Shown here: positions 54,882-64,000 of the stretch, one piece after another
Numbering within the stretch: the first letter of the stretch is position 1
Layout: every line of letters starts with the position of its first letter
Source: Abelmoschus esculentus
Taxonomy: Eukaryota > Streptophyta > Magnoliopsida > Malvales > Malvaceae
Assembly (NCBI GenBank): GCA_035048815.1
Contig: JAUCBN010000035.1
Span: 11,358,501-11,422,500 of the forward strand
DNA: 64,000 nt
Direction of reading: 5' to 3'
Position numbers and translations under genes: made by a program
Notes under the pieces: generated by a model
Seen by the model: the letters and a program-made list of their open reading frames with translations, nothing else
Told to the model about the DNA's origin: nothing
Databases searched by the model: none

Positions 54882-57332
54882 TATAACATCCCGTTTTTGG
54901 GGTTATTAGTTTAGGCTTAGTTAGGGGAATTCGATTCGGGTCGAATCGGATTCTCCGGTTCATTAATTCTGGGAAAAATAAAATAAGAATATTTTTATTA
55001 AAGAAAAATAATAATTGGAGGGCGGTTTAAAATATTTAAAAAAAATATGTTTCAAAATTAAAAGAAAATAATTTGGATTTTTATAATGATTTTTAATTAT
55101 GCTTAATTATGCATAAATGACCAATTTGTAATTTTTGGAAAATTAGGGGACTATTTTGTAATTTTCGGCAATTTACATGTTTTAGTGACTAAATTGAAAA
55201 GCAAGCTAAACTTAGAATCCTTAAAGGGCCATAAACCCATTTCTAATTTTTAATGATGATTTATTCACCAAAATATATTTTTAATTACTTTAATTGGATT
55301 TTTAATCATTTTTCTCAAAAACCACTTTTCTCTCATTTTCTCTCCACTTTCTCTTCAATTCCTTGTTGATTTTTGCATCTTTTTCCACAAAGATTCCACC
55401 ACTTGCATCATCTTTCCATCCTTTACAAAACCTATGCATCAATTTCATCAAATCTACATCAAATTGCAAGGAATCAAGAAGGAGAAAATTACATATTTTT
55501 GGTGAATAGATCTTGAAGGTAATTTTCTGGATTTTTATTCTTTTCTAAGGTTCTTTATTGAAATTCCCAAGTATTAGCTTGCTAATCTTTGAATAAAAAC
55601 TTGATTCTATGTTTTTAATGTTAGATCTAGTGATTTTGTGATATTTTTGTGAAATCTTTTTGGATCTCATTTAATGCTGGAAATTAGATGATTTCAATCA
55701 TGTTTTTATGTTGATTTAATGATTAATTGAGTCTTCTTTTGATAGCACATTAATTTAATCCCGGAATAATGCAATCGGTGTAGTTTTAAGGTGTTTTTCG
55801 GTTGTTTTATGGGCTGTTTTAGATGCTTAAATGTTGTTGGAGATATAAGGATGTTTTGGATGTGTTTTTGGATCATAATTGAGGTGGATTAGGTGTTCGA
55901 TTCGTTAGGTTTTGGGTTGATGTTGTTCGAATGTGTTTCGGCTTAGTTTACGGTATTTCCGGCTAAGTTTTCGGTAGTTTAATGGTGATCGGATATGGCT
56001 GTTGGTTTGAGCATGTTATGATGTCAGAATGCTCTGTTTTTAATGTTGTAGAAGAGGTACAAGAAGAAGCTTGATTGCTGGTACGTTGGTGCGATCATCG
56101 GAAAGCGGCGAAAGCTCGTTTCGCTTGTTGGTGAGTGGTTACGGATTTAAAGCGAATCGCGTTTGGTACGTTCTGTTTTGGGGACTATGGAAGAGTGTGA
56201 AAACCTTCCATAGTTCAAGAGTAAGTAAAGTAAATGTTTTTGATAAACCGATATGAGTTTCGGCTACATTTGATGAAGGCATTATGTTGGTAATGCAATG
56301 AGATTTATGAAAATGCACGAGCATGATTTGAAATGGTGCATACATGAGAATTACTTGCTGAAATGCATAGCTTATGTAGCAACCATGATTATGGAAAATT
56401 ATGAAAAATGATTTGGAATACAATGTGGTTAATTGCCTTATACATGATGGTGCCTTTGGGCATGACTTTTGGTTCATTTGTTGAACATATTATGCATGTA
56501 TTATGAGCAGCAAGTTATCATGCACATTTGATTATGATATTGGCTTAGTGACACTAACTTTAGATTCGAATACGAATGACATGTCATTAGGATTGTCTTA
56601 AGTGCACTATAATAAAAACTGAGTATACAAAATATTGCATACACGTAACAAGGGTGACTTTGTGTCCAACCGTACGTGGTAGAGCCGCCTACACGTAACA
56701 AGGGTGACTATGTGTCCGATCGTGCGTGGTAGTGCTAATGGTGACTTGGTGTCATGTCAATGGTGACTTCGTGTCATGTCAATGGTGACTTCGTGTCATG
56801 ACGAGACAAATATCTCATGGATCCGTGTATTCGGTGAACTCAAGGTTCACATTAAGTGTTCACTAGAAAGTCAATATACATACATGAAATTGAGAAGAGG
56901 TTTGAGCATCATTTATAAATTGTTTTCATAAGATTATGTGAACTCAAGGATGCATAAGATTTAAAGAACGTGAGCATGAGATGCTAGCATACATGATTTA
57001 ATAATGTATTGCAAATTATGTTTTCTTCATGGTTTAAATTGATGCATTGATGATCTTTTGTGGAGCTACCTCACTAAGCATGTTTGCTTAAGCTCTCTTT
57101 TCATCCATGCAGAGAAATAAAGGCACTTGGAGCTACGTTCGAGGCAAGGAAACCAAGGGGAAGATCACTTTGAATTTGGTATGTTTTGGAAAATAAATTG
57201 AGCAAGGAAATGTGTAACACAACCTATAGGGGAAGTATGTACTTAGGCTTTGGTTCATGATGTAATAAGACCATTATTGTTTGGTTGTTAATTGTTGAAC
57301 TTTGGATTTATTTGAGTGGTTGAAGCATGTTC
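54882..57332 (+). repeat. Tekay-type LTR, 3'-truncated
   Basis: It starts TATAACATCCCGTTTTTGGG (TG mutated to TA) inside copia-1 RT and is co-linear with 43527-46030. Three 22-bp units lie at 56735-56800. It breaks off near GAAGCATGTTCTA, where antisense integrase sequence begins. The palindrome cluster and LTR end are missing. Confidence 0.8.
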
Positions 57333-57878
57333 TAACTTGGATGTAAACCGCGGATCTCTATCCGATATAATCGACTTAGGCACCCCATGCAATCTCACCA
57401 CCTCAAAAACATACAAATCTGCCAACTTATCCATGGAGTACGTCGTATGCACGGAAAGAAAATGTGCACACTTCGTAAACCTATCAACAATCATCAATAT
57501 AGAATCCTTTTTGGACGGTGTTAAAGGTAACCCCGTCACAAAATCCATGGTAACTCTCTCCCATTTCTATTCTGGAACTTGAACCGGTTGTAACAAACCT
57601 GCAGGGAACTGATGTTCAGCTTTCACCCGCTGACACATCATACAACGAGAAACAAACTCCGTCACATCTCTCTTTAAACCAACCCAAAAGTACACACTTT
57701 TGAGATCTCTATACATCTTCACACTACCCGGATGCATAGCAAACGGACTAGTATGAGACTCCACCAAGATAGCTTGCCTCAATTCTTGATCATTGGGCAC
57801 CACAATCCGACCTCTAAAACACAACACCTCATCATCATCAAAATGATAATCAGTCGGCCTTTGACTTGATCTTTTCAC
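57333..57878 (-). pseudogene. pol: Tekay integrase fragment
   Basis: The minus strand starts YHFDDDEVLCFRGRIVVP, followed by the HHCC zinc domain and MDFVTGLPLTPSKKD. It ends after SDRDPRFTSK, so two of the three catalytic acids are present. It is close to 17755-18290 of the complete element and lacks that copy's stop before VLCFRG. A frame break lies near 57550-57570. It is fused directly to an oppositely oriented LTR at 57332 and to an Athila-like LTR piece at 57879. Confidence 0.8.
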
Positions 57879-58243
57879 GTGCTAATCTGCTCCAATCCAA
57901 ACGTTTTTAGTCTAGAAATTCTCAGCTCAATTTTCTATTTCAATCACCCAGCATCAGTATTGGAACTTCTGCTTACGCAACATTACTTCTACCTTCGGCA
58001 CTGCTGCTGCCTCGGTAATGGTTCTGCCTTCGGCAATGCTGCTGTCTCGGCAGGTATTTCTTGTAACTACACAAAAACATGCCATAAAGCTCTCTTTTCT
58101 CAGAAATATTATCTTTGTATGTTGTGGCAGAAAAATGTCAGTTATTGAATAATAAGTATATATATCAGCTCGAATTAGTGGATAATGAGTACATATTGTT
58201 TAGAAAAAGAATAGTAAATAATAGCCTTTTTAGACACTCATTA
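57879..58243 (-). repeat. Athila-like LTR start fragment
   Basis: On the minus strand it begins TAATGAGTGTCTAAAAAGG (family TGATGAGTGCCTAAAAGG). It carries GCTGCCTCGG, CTGCCTTCGGCA and CTGTCTCGGCAG motifs at 57995-58055. It ends abruptly at 57879. Confidence 0.6.
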
Positions 58244-58666
58244 TTTTCTTTCAACGACACCATTTTGCTGAGACGTTCTTGGACAAGTTATTCGTTGTTG
58301 AATACCAAGCCTTTGTAATTCATCTATTAAGGCTACAAACTCACTAACACCATATGTTTGTAGAGCAATAAGATTGGTGGAAAAGTGATTTTTAACTAAT
58401 GTATTAAAGATGGCAAAAGCTTTAGCTACTTCTCCTTTAGTTTTTAACAAGTACAACCAACAATTCCTAGGTGTTGGACCCCATACATTAGCTTCAACAA
58501 GCTCGAACGGTTTATTATACACTGAAGTAGAATCTGAAAAAGGCAAGCGACGACTCTTACCAAGTTGACACAGGGAACATACAGTAAACTTGTCATTAGA
58601 AAATGATTTGTTTAAGGATAATCTAAGAGTGCTAGTAGATGCATGCCTTAGCCTTTGATGCCATAG
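58244..58666 (-). pseudogene. pol: Copia-2 integrase N-terminal part
   Basis: Minus strand: LWHQRLRHAS and CSLCQLGKSRRLPF (GAG-pre-integrase zinc region), then LVEANVWGPTPRN, LQTYGVSEFVAL and TSQQNGVVERK. In copia integrases the first two positions usually read (S/T)DVWGP and QTDxGGEF, so both catalytic Asp are changed here (to N and Y), while the final E is kept. Sequence ends at 58244 right after ERK. Confidence 0.75.
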
Positions 58667-59438
58667 CTAGGAACTAATATCAGCAGTAGCAGTGAAAGCA
58701 TGGACACTTTTAGAAGAGAGATCAAAGCTATACAACCCATTCTCTTGTGTCCATTGAAGAAGAGATGTACCTGTACTTTCATCCTTTACCAAACACTTAT
58801 CAGCATGAAACTCAAAATAAACAAGATTATCTCTAGCAAAACGAGAAATTGAGATCAAGTTTTTCTTAATTGAAGGAACAAGCAGTAATGATTGAAGATT
58901 AACACCACAAGATGCAGTATCTATTTTCTTAGATCCGACATAGGAAATAGCAACTGAAGAACCATCATCTAAAATAAATTGACTATTACCTGAATAAGGA
59001 TGCATATCTATCATATTTTGAGCATATCCAGTGACATGGTGAGTAGCACCCGAGTCCACAAACCACTTATGATCAGTAGAAGAACCAGCAATAGCGAGGG
59101 AATTAACCTGTGGTAAGGAGACATCACAACCTTCAGTGAGCTCAGTATTAGGCTGGAAAAATGGATCGTAACACGGATCAACATTCTCAGATGACACACG
59201 TGCTAGATTAGCTTGAGTATTGGTAGGCATGGGACGAGAGGTAGTGTTGACCTTGTAAGAGTGATCAAACGTATACCAACATCGTTAGATCAGATGGCCA
59301 ATCTTGCCACAAAGTTGGCACTGAGGGGAGGCTTACCTCTCGATTTGTTTCTAGGAGCTCCTCGAGCTGACATTGGTGGTCGAGATTGGTATCTGGTTCA
59401 ATAGAAGCATAACGAGCAACATGAATTCTAATTAGAGT
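58667..59438 (-). pseudogene. pol: Copia-2 gag C-terminus and protease
   Basis: The zinc knuckle CX2CX4HX4C (CQLCGKIGHLI-stop-RC) lies near 59285-59320. The segment 59230-58667 holds the protease with an intact active site, WFVDSGATHHVTG, then ILDDGSSVAI and SLLLVPSIKKNLISISRFAR as usual in copia protease. It is in frame with the integrase segment but one frame off the upstream gag. Confidence 0.8.
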
Positions 59439-60077
59439 TCACATAGGATCTGTCAGTCTGGATTTAGCATCTTTAAGTACTGAAATTGCACCATCCAAAG
59501 TAAAAGGATCTTTACTCACTGAGATCACTGCTACAAAAGGATCAAACTCGGACGACAAACCATTGAGAATGGTCGCAATATGATCAACATCCGAAACAAG
59601 ATTCCCACAAGACGCAAGCAAATCACAGATTTCTTTAATTTGAGAAGTATATTCACCGATCGAAGATGAACCTTTCTTGATCGATCGTAAACGACAAAGT
59701 AGATACATCACCTTGGTTGTCGAAAACTGAGCGTAATGTTAACATATTTTCTTCCAGATGGTTGTTGTAGTTTCTGCACCGACAAGCTGATGGAGAACTC
59801 TGGGACTTATAGTTGACAGAAGCCAGGACGCCAATGACCTATCCTGCTTTATATGTTTCTTGTATTGTGGATTAATAACAGGATCACCACCGACTGGATT
59901 CTCCAAATACCGAGCTAGAATCGGTGTGGATCCATCGAGAAAATCCTCTACATCCAAGCCACGAAGAAGAAGAAGTACTTGCTGCTTCCACAGAAGAAGG
60001 TTACTGTCATCGAGCTTCACACTTATTTTTTTGTTAGCAAAAGCCAGTGCAAGTGTATCAAGAGTTAGAGTCTTCAT
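59439..60077 (-). pseudogene. gag: Copia-2 gag
   Basis: Start at ATG 60077 (MKTLTLDTLALAFANKKIS), then VKLDDSNLLLWKQQVLLLLR, typical for the UBN2/retrotrans_gag domain of copia. A stop at 59739-59741 breaks the frame. The ORF continues as MYLLCRLRSIKKGSSSIGEY and ILNGLSSEFDPFVAVIS to a stop at 59439-59441. Confidence 0.8.
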
Positions 60078-60154
60078 GGAAAAGAGAAGAAAATGATGGA
60101 AGAGGACGAAGTAAGAAATGAGAGAAAAGTGGTTAGGACCTCTGGATCGGTTTA

Positions 60155-60167
60155 GCAACTGATACCA
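60155..60167 (-). other. Primer binding site of copia-2
   Basis: The minus strand TGGTATCAGTTGC matches the start of the initiator tRNA-Met PBS (TGGTATCAGAGC). It lies about 6 bp inside the LTR. Confidence 0.7.
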
Positions 60168-60172
60168 TATTT

Positions 60173-60355
60173 AAATTAACAGAATACTCTAGTGGTTTGG
60201 TGTTTATCATGTAGGCTTAAAGATGATCTTTAGCCATCCCTTTACAAGGTTTTATATAGCCATTAAGGATAAGAAACTAACACTTTTAGTTTAGTTTGTT
60301 AAACCTCGTGGGACATGCACTGCTCATCATCCTAACTAACCTCCTTTCTCAATAT
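60173..60355 (-). repeat. Copia-2 5' LTR
   Basis: A ~183-bp copy of 51715-51898 next to the PBS and gag start. Outer flanks of the two copies show no clear target duplication. Confidence 0.65.
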
Positions 60356-60655
60356 GGGTCTCCCTTAGAATATATATTCTCGATATGTGTGACCCCAAAT
60401 CTCACTCTAAATTTGTGGTTACGATTGTTATAGGGTATTTTATAATGTCATGCTTTATGCATATTGTTTGTTAAGCATGCTTTTAGGTGACTTATATTAC
60501 TTCATGTAGTTTCTTTTATAGTGCCATTTTTTGCTATAAGCTTATGTTTATAATTTGAATGAAACATGATAAAGCAGAGGTGTATCCATTAAGCATCATG
60601 AGCTCAACATTTAAAATAATGGTTTTCGTTCATAGGTTTTAGAATCATTGAAGAA
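60356..60655. other. Unclassified segment
   Basis: 300 bp between copia-2 and a Tekay LTR. I recognise nothing in it. Confidence 0.4.
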
Positions 60656-63600
60656 TGTAACCCCCTTAGCCCGGCCTAGACGGAACCAGCACTAATGGGT
60701 TACACGAGGAATATCAAACCAAACCCGCGAAGGTCCGATTCGATAAACAACCCTAAAACCTTTATATTTTTTTCTAGATGCATAATTGTATTCCTACGTG
60801 TCAAGGTCTCATACAAGGCATTAACGGAAACAATCCGATCATAAACAAACATCCGATTAAACACTTAAGTAAATTAAGGACTAAAACGTAAAACTTTTAA
60901 ATTCTAATAACAAAGTAGGAATTCTTTTCATCAAAATTCAATTAAACATACAAGTATCCCTCACGGAAAATTTCAAATCAAACGGAGCATTCTAACTTCA
61001 TCAATTACATGTTTCGCTAATTTAGGGACCAAAATGTAAATCCTTCAAACTATAAGGATTTCTTCCAAATTGAGTTAGCCATCTTGAAATTAAATCAACT
61101 TTGTGCATCCATATGAAATTTTAGCTCAAAATAGCATCTGTAGGTACCCTAATTGAACAAAGGAAGGTATCCGGGACTAAAGTATAAATTCCAGCAACTA
61201 TCAATTCCCGGTAGTCAAAGGTTTCGAAACCTTTCATAAAGGTTTTGAAACTTTTTATAAAAGGTTTTGAAACTTTTTGTAAAAGGTTTCGAAACTTCCC
61301 TGAAGGTTTCGAAACTTTTCGCATCTAGTAACTTTTCAGAATCGAAATTGCCCGCAAGGTTTCGAAACCTTCTTGAAGGTTTCGAAACTGTTTGGCAAAG
61401 GTTTCGAAACCTTCCCTAAGGTTCCGAAACTTTAGGTCTGGAACAAATAATTTCATCACACTAAGTGAACATCATCGGCTCAAACACAACCGTCAAACAC
61501 TACCATCTATATACATAAGTGCTAGGCATAATTAACAACATATAACACATGATTATCAACGTCAAGAATATCAAGCAAACTATAGGCATGCTACCTAGAA
61601 CATGATTAAAGTCTTAACGATCATGCAAGTACATGCTTCAACAATCCAAACAATATCATAGTCCATCAATTAACAATCAAGCAACATAGGTCTTATTTCA
61701 ACATAAACCAAAGTCTAAGTTCACACTCCTCACATAGGTTGGGTTTACACATTGCCAAGTCCCAACTTGTCAAAACATACCGAATTTGAAGTAGCCTTTC
61801 CCCTTGGTTTCCTTACTCTGAATGTAGCCCTGAGTGCCTTTATTTTTCTACAAGGATGAAAAGAGAGCCTAAGCAAACATGCTTAGTGAGGAAGCTCTAA
61901 ACAAGATCATCAATGCATCTATTTAAAACCATAATGAAACCATAGTTTGCAATGCATCATTAAAACATGCATGCTTAACATTCCACGTTCATGTCTATAA
62001 TATCAAATCAATTTCTTGAGTATGTTCAACATTATCAATACATTTCATGAATGATGCATAATGTTCTCTTTTAATTCATGTATGCATATTGGCTTCTAGT
62101 GATCACTTATTGTGAACATTAAGTTCACCAAATATACGGATCCATTGTTAGAGACCATTAGTCTCGTCATGACACAAAGTCACCATTGACATGACACGAA
62201 GTCACCATTATAGCAATCCATGCACGATTGGACACATAGTCACCCTTATTACGTGTAGGCGGCTCTACCACGCACGATTGGACACAAAGTCACCCTTGTT
62301 ACATGTAGACAATATTATTTATTCTCAATAATGTTTATAGTGCACTTAAGACAATCCTAATGACATGTCATTCGTATTCGAATCTAAAGTTAGTGTCACA
62401 AAGCCAATATCATAATCAAATGTGCATGATAATTTGCTGCTCATAATGCATGCATAATATGTTCACAAATAAACCAAATGTCATGCCCAACGGCACCATC
62501 AATTTCAAGGAAAATAACCACATAATATTCCAATTCATTTTTTGCTCATAATGCACCCATAATGTTCTCAACAAATGAATCGAAAGTCATGCACAATGGC
62601 ACCATTAATTGTAAGGCAAATAGCCACATATTACTCCAATTCATTTTCATGTTTCCATAATCCATGGATGTCTTTACAAACCATGCATTTCTAGCAATTT
62701 AACACATGCATGCATCATTTCAAAAATCATACTTATGCATTTCCAAAAATCTCATTGCATTACCAACATCAATGTCTAAACCGAATGTAGCCGAAGCTCA
62801 TGTTAATATATCAAAAAGATTTACTTTACTTACTCTTGAACTATGAAAAGTTTTCACACTCTTCCATAGTCCTCAAAACAGAACCGTACCAATACGATTC
62901 GCTTTAAGTCCGAAAAACACTCACCGACAAGCAAAGCGATCCTTCGCCGATGCTCCGATGGCAACGCCAATGCACCGGCCACTTATGCACCTTCTTGCAC
63001 TACCTCTACATCATTAAAAACAGAGCATATTCATATCATAACATGCTCAAATCAACAGCCACATCAAACCTCCACAAAACTACCAAAAACTTAGCCGAAA
63101 AGACCGAAAACTAAGTTGAAACGCATCCGAACAACATCAGCCAAAAACCTAATGAATCTAACATCTAATCCACCTCAATTATTAACCAAAAACACATCCA
63201 AACCATCCTTATATCTCCATCAACATTAAAACACCTAAAACCGCCCCTAAAATAACCGAAAAACACCTTAAAACAACACCGATTGCATTATTCCGGGGTT
63301 AAATTAATGTGCCATAAATTGAAGACTCAATTAATCATTTAATTGAACTAATAACATAATTAAATCCATCTAATTACATTATTGAATGAGATCTAAAAAG
63401 ATTTCACAAAAACATTCATAAAATCATTAGATCTAGCATTAAAAACATAAAATCAAGTTTCATTTAAAGATTAGCAAGCTAATACTTGGGAATTTCAATA
63501 AAGAACCTTAGAAAAAGAGTTAAAATTCAGCAAATTACCTTTAAGATCTATCCACAAAAAAGATGAGAATTTCTCTTCTTAATTCCTTGCAAATTGTTGT

Positions 63601-64000
63601 TGATTTAGTAAAATTGATGATTAGGCTTTGTAAAGAATGGAGAGATGATTAAAATAAAGTAATTCTTGTTGAAAAAGGTGGAAAATCAGCAAGGGATTGA
63701 AGAAAATATATGAAGAAAAATGGAGAGAAAATAAGAGAAAAAGATGAGAGAAAACAAGTGGTTAAGTGAGAAAATGATTATATCTTTTAATAAACTAATT
63801 AAAAATCATTTTGGTGAATAAATCATCATTTAAAAATTAAATTGGGTTTATGATCCTCTAAGGATTCTAAGTATAGCTTGCTTTCCAATTTAGTCACTAA
63901 AAATAACAATTTCCGAAAATTACAAATTACATCCTCCATTGTTTTCCAAAAATTATAATTTGGTCACCAATGCATAATTAAGCATAATTAAAAATCAATT
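60656..64000 (-). repeat. Tekay-type LTR, cut by window end
   Basis: It starts TGTAACCCCCTTAGCCCGGCC and follows 13428-16770 in the same orientation. The GGTTTCGAAACC cluster is at 61215-61435 and two 22-bp units are near 62165-62210. A ~95-bp segment with CATAATG...AAATGAATCG is duplicated near 62450-62630. Roughly 120-150 bp of the LTR lie beyond the window. Confidence 0.85.

Noticed and set aside
60155..60167. tRNA-like sequence near the copia-2 LTR
   Set aside because: It is only the 13-nt primer binding site. No cloverleaf or A/B boxes are present.

Overview
The window looks like nuclear DNA of a flowering plant, probably a eudicot, from a repeat-dense and gene-poor region. I found no convincing host gene, tRNA, rRNA or CRISPR array. 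Almost every recognisable segment is an LTR retrotransposon or a fragment of one, and many are nested in each other on both strands. No coding region is intact. All identifications were made by eye from motifs and from comparing copies within the window.

Four groups recur. (1) Ty3/gypsy chromoviruses of Tekay/Del type have ~3.4-3.5 kb LTRs running TGTAACATCCCG...GGGTTACA. One structurally complete copy (13428-25201, minus strand) has two LTRs, a PBS, a PPT, gag-PR-RT-RH-INT-chromodomain and a 5-bp target duplication GTGTC. There is also a solo LTR with duplication TTGAG (43527-47018) and LTR or integrase pieces at 1-1332, 12158-13427 plus 25202-25666, 54882-57332, 57333-57878 and 60656-64000. 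(2) An Athila-related gypsy family has ~1.3-1.4 kb LTRs (TGATRAG...CA), a tRNA-Asp-like PBS, a gag-protease ORF that stops without any RT/RH/INT, then a TATA-containing spacer, a second ~500-codon ORF, and a long 3' untranslated region with hairpins. Copies are called here A (1333-5976, +), B (5977-10331, -), G (10332-12157, +), E (26342-28585, -), C (32059-36420, +) and D (40291-41975, +), plus fragments. (3) Ty1/copia remnants: copia-1 (51972-54880), copia-2 (51715-51898 and 58244-60355) and copia-3 (38738-40290), all minus strand, plus rearranged copia-1-type LTRs at 28800-30300. (4) A Tat/Ogre-like element has an LTR at 48254-49662, a second LTR end at 37869-38368, and long tandem repeats (199 bp and ~239 bp) upstream of its PPT.

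Layout: 1-12157 is an inverted nest of the Athila-like family (A appears inserted in B, and B in G). 12158-25666 is an old Tekay-type LTR split by the complete Tekay element. 25667-37560 is Athila-like and copia debris, with the best second copy of the family (C). 37561-49700 holds Tat-like LTR ends, copia-3, copy D, the tandem arrays and the solo LTR. 49700-60655 is AT-rich DNA and a copia/Tekay mosaic. 60656 onward is a Tekay LTR cut by the window edge.

The most interesting signals are in the Athila-related family. Copies that retain the end of gag-PR all lack reverse transcriptase and integrase there, so the family is probably non-autonomous. Its 3' region carries an array of ~26-28-nt hairpins whose stems change in a compensatory way, and a hairpin with an AGGA loop next to each polypurine tract. 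Both suggest a selected RNA structure.
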